64,000 nucleotides of DNA from UBA6627 sp965248675 (lineage in GTDB: Bacteria; Chloroflexota; Dehalococcoidia; UBA2979), in the NCBI GenBank assembly GCA_965248675.1, contig CBDFJZ010000008.1:434001-498000 (forward strand). The letters are read 5' to 3'. A program made the position numbers and the translations under genes. The notes beneath the pieces are model-generated. The model was not told the DNA's origin. It made no database searches and saw nothing but the letters and a program-made list of their open reading frames with translations. Below, piece by piece: positions 49,756-58,349 of the stretch (position 1 is its first letter; each line of letters begins with the position of its first letter).

Positions 49756-50583
49756 ATGACCACTCCCCCGCGCGAGCGCCCCGCGATCGCCTCGCTCCTC
49801 AGCACTACCGACATCCGCTTCGGTCGCGCCGACCTTCACGTGGAGACGAACCGCGGCGAGGGCGCGGGCGATCTGCCGGCCGTGCTCGAACGGATCGAGC
49901 GCCGCGCCGAACTCGATGTCGTTTCGATCGCCGACCGTGATCGCATCGAGAGTTCGCTCGAGGCCCGCGAGCTGGCCGCCCGCGATCGCCTCGGCTTCGA
50001 GGTGGTGCCGGGCCTGCTCGTGACCACCGCCGACGGACCGCTGCTCGCACTCTGGGTCGAACAGGCGCCCAACGCCGCCCGGCCGCTCGCGGAGACCGTG
50101 AGCGCGATCCACGAACTGGGCGGGCTCGCGATCGTCCCGTATCCGTTCGCACGCTGGCGGCGCTCGATCGGGCGCCGCGCCCTGGAGCAGCTCCTGCGCT
50201 CAGGCGACGACTCGGTCCACCCGGACGCCATCCAGCTCACCACCGGCTCGGTCCGCGCCGGATCGGGGGCCGATCGCGCATCCGAACTGAACGCCATCCG
50301 CTACCACCTGCCCGAGATCGGTGCGAGCAACGCCGTCTTCGCCGAGCGCGTCGCCAGCGCCTACACCCTCTTCCCCGGTACCCTCCGCCCCGGCCGGCGC
50401 GCCGCCGAGCTCCGCGGAGCGATCGAAGCCGGAACCGCGCGCGCGAGCCAGGGGCGGCGCACGCCGTTCCGCCAACTCGGGTGGCGCAAACTCATGGAGC
50501 AGCGAACGCGCGAACTCGGCTTCGCCTCGCGGCGGGTGTTCTCGCCGCTGCGCGATCGATTGGCCGCGGGCGGGCGACGATGA
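49756..50583 (+). CDS. PHP-domain-like protein with degenerate metal site
   Basis: A 275-residue protein whose fold resembles PHP phosphoesterases: ADLHVETNRGEG aligns with the usual DLHVHTxxSDG but the second His is Glu; VSIADRDRIES replaces TDHD; LAIVPYPFARWRR replaces the AHPF block. The metal ligands are thus mostly lost, so activity is doubtful. A TACAAT box (49741-49746) lies 9 nt before the ATG, again close to leaderless. The stop overlaps the start of the glycosyltransferase gene (ATGA), tying the two together; related pairs occur near PimA-like genes. Confidence 0.6.
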   Translation: MTTPPRERPAIASLLSTTDIRFGRADLHVETNRGEGAGDLPAVLERIERRAELDVVSIADRDRIESSLEARELAARDRLGFEVVPGLLVTTADGPLLALWVEQAPNAARPLAETVSAIHELGGLAIVPYPFARWRRSIGRRALEQLLRSGDDSVHPDAIQLTTGSVRAGSGADRASELNAIRYHLPEIGASNAVFAERVASAYTLFPGTLRPGRRAAELRGAIEAGTARASQGRRTPFRQLGWRKLMEQRTRELGFASRRVFSPLRDRLAAGGRR

Positions 50584-51764
50584 AGATCGCGCTCGTCTCA
50601 CCGTATGACTGGCTGACCCCGGGCGGCGTCAACCGCCACCTTGGTCAACTCACGCAGGAATTCGCCGCCCGCGGTCACGACGTGCGCGTGATGGCGCCTG
50701 CCAGCGACCATGTCGACGATCCGCTGCTGCACACCGTGGGACGACCGATCTCCGTTCCGGCCTCCGGATCGACGGCGCGGATCGCCCTCAACCCCGCGCT
50801 CGGCCGCCAGGTGAAGCGCTACCTGAGCGAGCAGCGCTTCGACGTCGTGCACGTCCACGAACCGCTGATGCCCGTGCTCCCGATCCAGGTGCTGCGACAT
50901 TCCAAGACGGCGAACGAGCGGGTGATCAACGTCGGCACCTTTCACGCCCGCAAGGATGGCGGCAACCGCCTATACGGCTACGGCCGGCGCCTGCTCAAGC
51001 GCTGGTTCCGTGAGCTGGACGGCAAGATCGCCGTCTCGCCGCCGGCCGCCCAGTACGTCGGGGACTACTTCCCCGGCTTCTACAACATCATTCCCAACGG
51101 CCTCGACATCGCCCGCTTCGACGCCGCGGCGATCGAACCGATCGCGCGCTTCGACGACGGTCTGATCAACATCCTCTACGTCGGCCGCGCCGAGAAGCGC
51201 AAAGGCCTCGCCTACCTGATCCGCGCCTTCGGCGTCGTCAATGCCCGCGATCCCAACACGAGGCTGATCATCGTCGGCCCTGATTCCCGCACACGACGCC
51301 GCTACGAGGCGTCTGTCGCTTCCAGCGGTCAGCGCAACATCGAGTTCGTGGTCGGCCCCTCGAACGACGAGCTCCCTCGATACCACCGAACGTCCGACAT
51401 CTTCTGCTCGCCGGCGCTCGGTCACGAATCTCAGGGTTATGTCATCCTCGAGGCGATGGCCGCATCGCTGCCCGTGGTCGCCTCGAACATCGAGGGCTAC
51501 GCCTCGGTCGTCACGCACGGCGTCGATGGGGTGCTCGTCCGACCGAAGGACACGATCGGCCTCGCCGACGAGCTGACCGCGTTGGTCCGTGACGAGTCCA
51601 AACGGCGCGCTCTGGCCAGCGCGGGCCGCATCCGCGTCGAGGACTACTCGTGGCCGCGCGTCACCCAGCAGGTCATCTCGTACTACGAACGGCTCCTCGA
51701 CCAGCACGAGGCCTGGCAGCAGGCCCGCGCTCGGGCGCAGCTTCATCGTCTGATGCGGGCGTGA
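50580..51764 (+). CDS. GT4-family glycosyltransferase, PimA-like
   Basis: A 394-residue GT-B glycosyltransferase from ATG 50580. The N-terminal part MKIALVSPYDWLTPGGVNRHLGQL has the GGV loop and HLGQL start of PimA-like mannosyltransferases; VVHVHEPLMPVLPIQVLRH is the acceptor-side strand, and the E-x7-E motif is HESQGYVILEAMAASLPVV. PimA transfers mannose from GDP-mannose to phosphatidylinositol at the inner face of the membrane. Its neighbours (PI-type synthase, acyltransferases, inositol-phosphate synthase) strongly support an inositol-lipid role; the donor sugar is inferred. Confidence 0.88.
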   Translation: MKIALVSPYDWLTPGGVNRHLGQLTQEFAARGHDVRVMAPASDHVDDPLLHTVGRPISVPASGSTARIALNPALGRQVKRYLSEQRFDVVHVHEPLMPVLPIQVLRHSKTANERVINVGTFHARKDGGNRLYGYGRRLLKRWFRELDGKIAVSPPAAQYVGDYFPGFYNIIPNGLDIARFDAAAIEPIARFDDGLINILYVGRAEKRKGLAYLIRAFGVVNARDPNTRLIIVGPDSRTRRRYEASVASSGQRNIEFVVGPSNDELPRYHRTSDIFCSPALGHESQGYVILEAMAASLPVVASNIEGYASVVTHGVDGVLVRPKDTIGLADELTALVRDESKRRALASAGRIRVEDYSWPRVTQQVISYYERLLDQHEAWQQARARAQLHRLMRA

Positions 51765-51813
51765 GCGCGACCCGCTGCGCGCACTCCGTCCGTCGCCACG
51801 GGGCCGATCCAGC

Positions 51814-52413
51814 GTGAAACTGTTGCCGACCCGGATCTCCGCGGAGCGCCTGGCGCCGGTCGTCCGCGTCCTGGTGGCGCTGCACATCACCCCCAGCATG
51901 ATCACCATCGCCGGGCTGATCGGCAGCATCATCGCCGCCGTCGCGATCGCGAATGGCGAACTGATCCTCGGCGGCATCCTCGTGCTGGCGTTCGGCGGCC
52001 TCGACATGTTCGACGGCGCGGTTGCCCGTGCGACCGGGCGCGCGACGCCGTTCGGCGCGCTCTTCGATTCGGTGCTCGATCGGCTCTCGGAAGCGGTCGT
52101 GCTCGGCGGCATCCTCGTCTACCAGCTCGACCAGGGGAACCACGAAGAGGCGATCCTCGCCTTCGCCGCGGTCGTCGGATCGATCCTTGTCTCCTACGTG
52201 CGGGCACGCGCGGAGGGCCTCGACGTCTCGATGACGAGCGGGCTGTTTACGAGACCCGAGCGCATCGTCGTGACGGGAGCGGCGCTGATCCTCGACCTGC
52301 TGCGACCGGCGCTCTGGGTGCTCGCCGTCGTTACGCTCGTTACCGTAGCGCAACGCGTGAACACCGCGCGACGGCTCCTCGACGAGCGGACGCGGAACGA
52401 GCGGAGCGACTGA
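51814..52413 (+). CDS. CDP-alcohol phosphatidyltransferase (phosphatidylinositol-phosphate synthase type)
   Basis: A 199-residue membrane enzyme from GTG 51814 with about six helices. The catalytic motif D-x2-D-G-x2-A-R-x8-G-x3-D-x3-D is complete at about residues 63-88, with FGGLDMFDGAVARATGR as its first half. It uses CDP-diacylglycerol made by CdsA; the alcohol is most likely inositol-1-phosphate given ino1 and the PimA-like gene, though glycerol-3-phosphate cannot be excluded by motif alone. Its stop overlaps the next start (TGATG). Confidence 0.9.
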   Translation: MKLLPTRISAERLAPVVRVLVALHITPSMITIAGLIGSIIAAVAIANGELILGGILVLAFGGLDMFDGAVARATGRATPFGALFDSVLDRLSEAVVLGGILVYQLDQGNHEEAILAFAAVVGSILVSYVRARAEGLDVSMTSGLFTRPERIVVTGAALILDLLRPALWVLAVVTLVTVAQRVNTARRLLDERTRNERSD

Positions 52414-53267
52414 TGGTGAGATCCGCCGGGCCGATCGACAAGCAAGACGCCGTCGAGGTCGCGCAATATCTCGCCCCAAAGCTGGCCGCGCCGGTCGGCT
52501 TCGACGTCTGGACGCGCGAGGAGTCGGGCCTGCTGCGCACCGATCGCGACGTCTGCACGCACTGCGACGACGTCCTCGAGCTGGCGCGCCAGCTCGCCAG
52601 CCTGCACCCGGCGCTGAGCGTCACCAGCTACGACCTGGAGAAACACGCGTCGCGCGCCGAGGAAGCCGCGATCACGCTCCCGCCCACGATGGTCGTCCGC
52701 GGGAGCGGGCGATCGATCCGCGTGGTTGGGCTGTTCGCGGGACTGCTCTTCCCCGCGCTCCTCGATCTCGTCTGGTTCGTCTCGCAGGGACAGACCCCAC
52801 TCGAGGAGGAGCGGCGCATCGCCCTCGCCGAGCTACCCGAAGTCGAGATCGAGGCGATGCTCGCACCCTACGACCCGTACTCGGCACACATGGCACGCCT
52901 GCTCGGCGCGTTCGCGGTTGAAGCGAAGGGGATACGACTGCAGCTCACGGAAATCGCCGAGTTCCCGGTGCTCGCCGGTCAGCGCTCGCTGACCGAGGTC
53001 CCCGTGATCAGCATCAACGGCCGCCGCTTCTCTGGCGCCTGGGACGACGTCCCGCTTTTGCAGCAGATCCAGCAAGTGATCGAGGGCAACGACGAAGCCG
53101 TCGTCCGCGAGCGAGTCCTGTCCACCCCGTTTCTCAACGAGGAAGAAGCGATCCAGCGCGGCCGTGAGGACCTCGAACGAGAGCAGGCCGGCGCCGGCGG
53201 CATCATCGCCCCCGGGCAGCAGCCCGGTCCCGGCGCGGGCGGCGGCTTGATCGTGCCCGGCCGCTAG
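52413..53267 (+). CDS. Glutaredoxin-like protein disulfide oxidoreductase with one active site lost
   Basis: A 284-residue protein of two thioredoxin-fold units, as in the PDO family. The first unit has C-T-H-C (C48, C51) in DVCTHCDDVLELARQLA and the GLFAGLLFPALLDL helix; the second keeps the fold (EVPVISINGRRFSGAW with the cis-Pro) but has Asp-Pro-Tyr-Ser where C-x-x-C is expected, so only one redox site remains. The tail is Gly/Pro-rich (IIAPGQQPGPGAGGG). ATG 52413 overlaps the stop of the lipid synthase, so it belongs to that operon. Confidence 0.75.
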   Translation: MVRSAGPIDKQDAVEVAQYLAPKLAAPVGFDVWTREESGLLRTDRDVCTHCDDVLELARQLASLHPALSVTSYDLEKHASRAEEAAITLPPTMVVRGSGRSIRVVGLFAGLLFPALLDLVWFVSQGQTPLEEERRIALAELPEVEIEAMLAPYDPYSAHMARLLGAFAVEAKGIRLQLTEIAEFPVLAGQRSLTEVPVISINGRRFSGAWDDVPLLQQIQQVIEGNDEAVVRERVLSTPFLNEEEAIQRGREDLEREQAGAGGIIAPGQQPGPGAGGGLIVPGR

Positions 53268-53325
53268 CTCACAGACGTAGCGGGCGCCTCGGAACCCGTC
53301 GGGCCGCCGAGTCGAGACCTAGGAT

Positions 53326-54762
53326 CTACGTGCGCCCGCGGCGCAGTAGGGCGAACGCGCCCGCGCCGAGCACGCCGACGACCAGCAGGGTCGCCAGCGC
53401 GACGATCAGCCCGGCCGCGCTGTTCGCTCCCTCGTCGCCGACGCCCGTCGCCGTGTCGCCGCCCGAAGCGCCGTCGCCGGTCGACGAGCCGTCCTGGGCG
53501 CCGCCGTCGGACGCATCGCCGCTCCTGGCACCGCTTCGAGGCGCGGCGGCGACCGAAGTCGGGATCGCCAGCGGTGGCCGGGTCGCCTCGACTGCGGGAC
53601 CAGTGTCGCCGCTGTCGCGTGCCGCGAAGTCGATCGTCGGTAGGCCGTTGGCGTCGCGCCAGAGGTTGTACATGCCGTCCTGGTTCACGCCGTAGACCGC
53701 CTCGAGTGCGTCGTCGGTCGTCGAACCCTCCTTGACGATACGGTAGGCCTCAGCGAACGCCTCGTCGCCGAACTCCTCGATCATGAACGCCACCGTCGAC
53801 CAGGACTGGCCGTAGAAGAGATTCACCAGGCTTGCCTCGTTGGCCGGCGACTGGAGTGACCGCAGGTTCAGCGGCGTCCCGGTCTGGAGGGCGAAGCTGA
53901 TCGCGCTGCTGTAGCCGTTCCCGGGATCGCGCTGCATGTAGACCGCGGTCCCCTCATCGAGCCACGCGGGGATGCGGGTGAACGGCCCATCCCCTGCCAC
54001 CTTCGTCACGATGTGTGCCGTCTCGTGGCGGATCACGTCCACATCGGGCTCGAACACGAAGATCAGATCCGGGGCCACCCGCTGCCCGCCCGTCAGCACC
54101 TGGGAGTCGAACGTGGCGCCTCGTGGCCGGCGCGCCAGGTCGCCATCCGACTCCGACTCCCACACCATCACCTTCACGGGGTATGGGACCTCGGCCTGGA
54201 GCAACGCCTCGGTATCGGCAAGCGCCGAGCGCGTCGTCTCGAAGGCCGTCTCGGCGTTGCGCTCGTTGTTCCCGTACCAGAACACGGTCACGTCGCCTTC
54301 GGTTCGCGACTGCCAGTCGTAGCGACCGTCCAGGAAGAAGAACGACTCCTCATCCGTGGTCACCGTCGTTCCGTCGAGATCGGTCAACTCCCACCAGATC
54401 ACGATCTCGGAGCCGACCGGGATGTAGCGGGTCGCCGTGATCGTCTGCAGCGTGAACGTCGCATCGGTCTGCCGCGCCGGCACGAAGTTCGCGTCGCCCC
54501 CACCGCCGACGTTGCCGTCGGGGTTGAGCACCTTGTAGTTGAACCGAGCGTCGTCGAGGCTGGATTCCGCCTCGACCGCCACGCGGAAGCTGATCGTTCG
54601 AGGGTCCTCGCTCTGGACGCTCGTCGGATCCGTCGTAATGCTCCCCGCCGCGACAGGCGACGGTGCACTGACCAACGACAGCGCGAGCACGGCGACGAGC
54701 ACCACCGCAACCGCGGAGTTCCGCCACACGACGCTCATGCAACAGTGCGCCGTCGTCCGCAT
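53326..54762 (-). CDS. Secreted MA-family metallopeptidase, membrane anchored
   Basis: A 478-residue exported protein. A signal peptide is followed by a mixed beta region; the zinc motif is H-E-T-A-H at 246-250 with the third ligand Glu270 in WLDEGTA, so peptidase MA (gluzincin) type. A long Gly/Ser/Asp linker and a C-terminal membrane helix plus RRGR (about 448-474) anchor it. ATG 54762 overlaps the stop of prfB (TAATG); ATG 54738 would give a shorter signal peptide. The substrate is unknown. Confidence 0.82.
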   Translation of the reverse strand: MRTTAHCCMSVVWRNSAVAVVLVAVLALSLVSAPSPVAAGSITTDPTSVQSEDPRTISFRVAVEAESSLDDARFNYKVLNPDGNVGGGGDANFVPARQTDATFTLQTITATRYIPVGSEIVIWWELTDLDGTTVTTDEESFFFLDGRYDWQSRTEGDVTVFWYGNNERNAETAFETTRSALADTEALLQAEVPYPVKVMVWESESDGDLARRPRGATFDSQVLTGGQRVAPDLIFVFEPDVDVIRHETAHIVTKVAGDGPFTRIPAWLDEGTAVYMQRDPGNGYSSAISFALQTGTPLNLRSLQSPANEASLVNLFYGQSWSTVAFMIEEFGDEAFAEAYRIVKEGSTTDDALEAVYGVNQDGMYNLWRDANGLPTIDFAARDSGDTGPAVEATRPPLAIPTSVAAAPRSGARSGDASDGGAQDGSSTGDGASGGDTATGVGDEGANSAAGLIVALATLLVVGVLGAGAFALLRRGRT

Positions 54763-55899
54763 TACGAGGCGACCGATGCGTCGTCGCCGACGCCCACCTG
54801 GCTGCGCAGGTAGGCGTTGATAAACGGATCGATGGCTCCGTCCAGCACGGCGCCGGTGTCGCTGGTTTCGCTGCTCGTCCGCAAGTCTTTCACCATCCGG
54901 TACGGCTGCAGCACGTAGGAGCGGATCTGGTTCCCCCAGCCCGCCTCCACATGATCGCCTTTGATCTCCGCCCGCTCCGCCTCGACACGCTCGATCTCGA
55001 GTTCAAGCAGCCGTGACTCCAGTACGAGCATCGCGCTCTCACGGTTTCGATTCTGCGAGCGCTCGTTCTGACAGGTGACCACGATTCCGCTGGGCAGGTG
55101 CGTGATCCGCACCGCTGTGTCATTCTTCTGCACGTTCTGACCGCCGTTGCCGCTCGCGCGATACGTGTCGATCCGCAGATCCTCCGAGTTGATCTCCACG
55201 TTGATGTCGCCCTCGGAAGCCTCCGGCATCACCTCCACCAGCGCGAAGCTCGTGTGCCGCGAGTGCGAGGAGTCGAACGGCGAGATCCGCACCAGCCGGT
55301 GCACCCCCCGCTCCGACCGCATCAGCCCGTAGGCGTTGTCCCCGGCGATCCGGATCTCGGCGGACTTGATGCCCGCCTCCTCGCCGTTGCTGATCGCCAG
55401 AATCTCCGCTTTGAAGTCGTGGCTATCCGCCCAGCGCAGATACATCCGCAGTAGCATCTCCGCCCAGTCCTGCGCCTCGGTCCCTCCGGCGCCGGCATGA
55501 ATCGCCAGCATCGCGTTGCGCTCGTCGTATTCGCCGCCCAGCGTCAGCGCCAGCTCCAGCGCCTCGAACTGCGCCTCCAGCGAAGCCAGCTCGGTCTCGA
55601 GGTCGCTCGTCAGCGCCTTCCGCTCCGCTCGGTCCTCCTCGGCCTCCGCCAGCGCCACGAGCTCCTGGATGTCGCTCGTCCCCGTCTCCAGCACGCTCCA
55701 CGTGTTCACGAGCTGCTCGAGTCGCGAGACATCCTTCATCACCCGTTGCGCGCGATTCTGGTCGTCCCACAGATCGGGGGCCTGCGCTGCCTCCCGCAGC
55801 TCGGCTAGACGCTGCTCCTGCGCGGGCAGGTCAAAGTCGCACCTGCACGTCCCGCACGCGCTCGAGCAACTCGGCGACTCGCTGTCGAAGTTCGTCCAT
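54762..55899 (-). CDS. prfB: Peptide chain release factor 2 with programmed +1 frameshift
   Basis: RF2 reads UGA and UAA. Translation begins at ATG 55899 (MDELRQRVAELLERV) and meets an in-frame TGA after 22 codons; the +1 frame then continues (DLPAQEQRLAELREA) through to 54762, about 378 residues. The site reads CTT-TGA-C with AGGTG three bases before it, the same layout as the classic autoregulated RF2 site. The specificity tripeptide S-P-F is in RLVRISPFDSSHS and the catalytic G-G-Q in ASGNGGQNVQK. The total length of 1138 nt is 3n+1, as expected. Confidence 0.95.
55830..55836 (-). promoter_or_regulatory. prfB: RF2 programmed +1 frameshift site
   Basis: Minus-strand CTTTGAC with the stop TGA at 55833-55831 and a Shine-Dalgarno-like AGGTG 3 nt before the slippery CTT. 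When RF2 is scarce the ribosome shifts +1 and makes the full protein; when abundant it terminates. Confidence 0.92.
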
Positions 55900-55948
55900 C
55901 ACCACCCATGATCGCACGAGGATCGCGATCGCGGCAGTGGCCGTGCCG

Positions 55949-56365
55949 CTAATGCGGCAGCAGCTCCAGCGCATCGACGTGTCGCGGGCGCATCATCGCG
56001 AAGTGCCGATGGTCGAGCGTCGCGAGCTTCGGCTCCCCCAGCCGTTCGACGATCGCCAATACCGCTGCGTCGACGAACCCAACGTCCGAATCCGCGTATC
56101 GATCGGAGAGTCCTCTGACCCGAACGTAATCCTCGGGCACGAGTTCCTCGATGGAGTACGCACCATCGATGACATCATCCAGGAGGCTCACCAAAATCCC
56201 TGGGTGGAGCCGCTGCTGGATCCAGTAGTCAACCTCCACCAGCACGGGCGCTGGTACCACAAGCGGTTCTTGCGACGCGCGAATGAGCGACTGACTCGAT
56301 GCATGGGCGGCGTCGCTTCGATCCAGCGAGGCGTACAGCGGACCGGTATCTAGAACTAACGCCAC
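55949..56365 (-). CDS. PIN-domain toxin (VapC-like)
   Basis: A 138-residue PIN-domain ribonuclease from ATG 56365. The acidic active site is visible: Asp6 in LVLDTGPLYASLD, Glu near 44 in PAPVLVEVDYW, Asp in VGFVDAAVLAIVERLG and Asp in KLATLDHRHFAMMRP. It would cleave RNA (tRNA or rRNA in studied cases). The start overlaps the antitoxin gene by 10 nt, as in VapBC operons. Confidence 0.85.
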   Translation of the reverse strand: MALVLDTGPLYASLDRSDAAHASSQSLIRASQEPLVVPAPVLVEVDYWIQQRLHPGILVSLLDDVIDGAYSIEELVPEDYVRVRGLSDRYADSDVGFVDAAVLAIVERLGEPKLATLDHRHFAMMRPRHVDALELLPH

Positions 56366-56580
56366 GAGCGCGGCTTCGGACGTTCCTCGCCAGCCCGGCG
56401 GGCCGTATCGGTGTAGCCGGAATAACCAATGCCGATGCTCTTCGGCTTCGGGCGGGTCGACTCGGCCCCCAGCTCGATGAACTCTCGAATCAGTGCCGCC
56501 ATCGAGATCCCCCGCTCAGCAGCGAGAACTTTGAGGCGCTTCCGTAGCGCGTCGTCAAGGGAAATTGTGGTGCGCACCAT
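56356..56580 (-). CDS. Ribbon-helix-helix antitoxin (VapB-like)
   Basis: A 74-residue protein from ATG 56580. VRTTISLDDALRKRLKVLAAERGISMAALIREFIE is a ribbon-helix-helix DNA-binding domain (beta strand TTISLDD, then two helices); the tail (SIGIGYSGYTDTAR) is the segment that wraps the toxin. A TATCAT -10 box ends 6 nt before the ATG (56592-56587), another leaderless pattern, with imperfect palindromic sequence around it where the antitoxin could repress its own operon. Confidence 0.82.
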   Translation of the reverse strand: MVRTTISLDDALRKRLKVLAAERGISMAALIREFIELGAESTRPKPKSIGIGYSGYTDTARRAGEERPKPRSWR

Positions 56581-56622
56581 GGCATCATGATAGCACCGAT
56601 GACATCACACCGACTCGGACGC

Positions 56623-57353
56623 CTAGCCAACAAGCTCCAACAGCTCCGCCATCGACTCCACCTCGTAATCCGGCTGCTGGTGCGGTCCCGCGATCGGCGA
56701 CGCCGGCATCCCCGGGTGCCGCATCAACACCGAGGTCACCCCCACCGCGCGCGCCCTCGACATCCCGGTCCGCCCGATCCCCCCACCATCACCGCCCGCT
56801 CCGAGGCGACGCCGAGCGCGTCCAGGGCGTGCTCCACCATCGCTGGATGCGGCTTCCGCCACCCGATGTCCGCCGCCACCACAACGGCTTCGAACGCGCC
56901 GTCGATCCCGTGGTGCGCCAGCTCCGCCGCCAGCACTGCCGCCCCGTGCGACCGATTCGTCACCGCCGCCAGCCGTACCCCGCGCGACCGCAGCGCCTCG
57001 AGGGTTTCGAGGACGCCGTCGAACAGCCGAGGCCGGATCAGGGCCGGATCGGGCCACATCGCCAGCCGCAGTTCCCGCGCCTGATCTCGCGTCGCCACCA
57101 CCCCGTGATGCGCCAGCTCCCGAACCACGACCTCGGCCATGTCCGGCTTCCGATAGTCCGCCGCCATCGTCCGGATCAGGGCCGCCTGCTCTGCCTCGAA
57201 GAGCAACACATCCAGCTCGGCATAGCCGATCGACGCCCGCTGACCCCACCCCTCCACCACCGCCTGGATCCGCGGTGCAAACGCCGCCGCCAACTCCTCC
57301 GGAGCTGGCGCCTCCTTGAAGTGCCAGAGCGTGTCGTCGAGGTCGAACAGCAC
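56623..57353 (-). pseudogene. HAD-superfamily hydrolase, frameshifted near the C terminus
   Basis: A HAD phosphatase-like protein. Motif I is LFDLDDTLWHF, motif II Thr in LAAVTNRS, motif III Lys in WRKPHPAMVEHAL. After RAVMVG the frame breaks in a run of six C (plus strand) at 56779-56784; with one fewer base motif IV would read GDRADRDVEGARAVGVTSVLM, continuing to the stop at 56623. The start is a GTG at 57353 without a clear ribosome-binding site; the true start may be a little further upstream (YDAVLFDLDD). The substrate is unknown. Confidence 0.8.
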
Positions 57354-57404
57354 CGCGTCGTATCGAGGTGCCCTCGTTCCTAGCCTGCCCGGCGCCTCAC
57401 GCCG

Positions 57405-58286
57405 TCACTGGGCGGAGCGCGCCGCCTTCAGCGTGTTCACAAGCAGCATCGCCCGCGTCATCGGCCCAACCCCGCCGGGCACCGGCGTGATCGCGCTCGC
57501 GATCTCCCGCACGGCGTCGAAGTCCACATCCCCCGCCAGCCGGTAGCCCGCCTTCTTCGAGGCGTCGTCGACGCGGTTGGTCCCCACGTCGATCACCACC
57601 GCGCCGGGCTTCACCATCTCCGCCGTCACCAGGTTCAACCGCCCCGTCGCCGCCACGAGAATGTCCGCCTCGCGGGTCACCGCCCCGAGGTCGGCCGTGC
57701 CAGTGTGCGCGATCGTCACCGTCGCGTTCGCGCCTTCGGCCTTCGTCGACAGCAGCAGCGCCAGCGGCCGCCCGACGAGGATCGAACGACCGACGATCAC
57801 CACCCGCTGCCCCGCCGGATCGATGTCGCTGCGCAGCAGCAGCTGCTGCACCGCGGCCGGCGTCGCCGGCACGAACCCCGGCTCCCCCTGCACCAGCTTC
57901 CCGAGGCTCGTCGGCCCGAGGCCATCCGCGTCTTTCGAGGGATCCAGCGTCGCGTCCACGAGCGCGCCGTCCACCTCGCCCGGCAGCGGCTTCTGCACGA
58001 TCACGCCGTCGACGCCGTCGTTTGCGTTCAGCCCCCGCACCACCTCGAGGATCTCCGCCTCCGTCGCCGTCGCCGGCATCGCGACGGTCTCGCTCGTCAT
58101 CCCTACCTCGGCGCAGTCGCGATGCTTCAACCGCACGTACGTCGCCGAGGCCGCGTCGTCGCCGACCAGCACCGCCGTCAGGTGGGGTGGCCGCCGCCCC
58201 AAGGCCGCCAGCTCCTCGACGCCGCGTGCCACCTCGGCGCGCACGTCCGAGGCGATCGCGTTCCCATCGATGATCCGCGCGGTCAC
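57405..58286 (-). CDS. folD: Methylenetetrahydrofolate dehydrogenase/cyclohydrolase
   Basis: A 293-residue bifunctional folate enzyme. It starts TARIIDGNAIASDVRAEV, has ATYVRLKHRDCAEVGM with the catalytic Lys of the Y-x3-K motif, DGVIVQKPLPGEVDGALV (family QLPLP-like block, here QKPLP), VVIVGRSILVGRPLALLL and the C-terminal TPVPGGVGPMTRAMLLVNT. The G-R-S-x-x-V-G-x-P block binds NADP. It interconverts 5,10-methylene- and 10-formyl-THF. Confidence 0.95.
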   Translation of the reverse strand: MTARIIDGNAIASDVRAEVARGVEELAALGRRPPHLTAVLVGDDAASATYVRLKHRDCAEVGMTSETVAMPATATEAEILEVVRGLNANDGVDGVIVQKPLPGEVDGALVDATLDPSKDADGLGPTSLGKLVQGEPGFVPATPAAVQQLLLRSDIDPAGQRVVIVGRSILVGRPLALLLSTKAEGANATVTIAHTGTADLGAVTREADILVAATGRLNLVTAEMVKPGAVVIDVGTNRVDDASKKAGYRLAGDVDFDAVREIASAITPVPGGVGPMTRAMLLVNTLKAARSAQ

Positions 58287-58349
58287 AGAGCCCCCAGGAC
58301 ACGCCTCGACGGCGCGAGTATGTCACGCGCCCGTGCTAGATTCCGGCTC

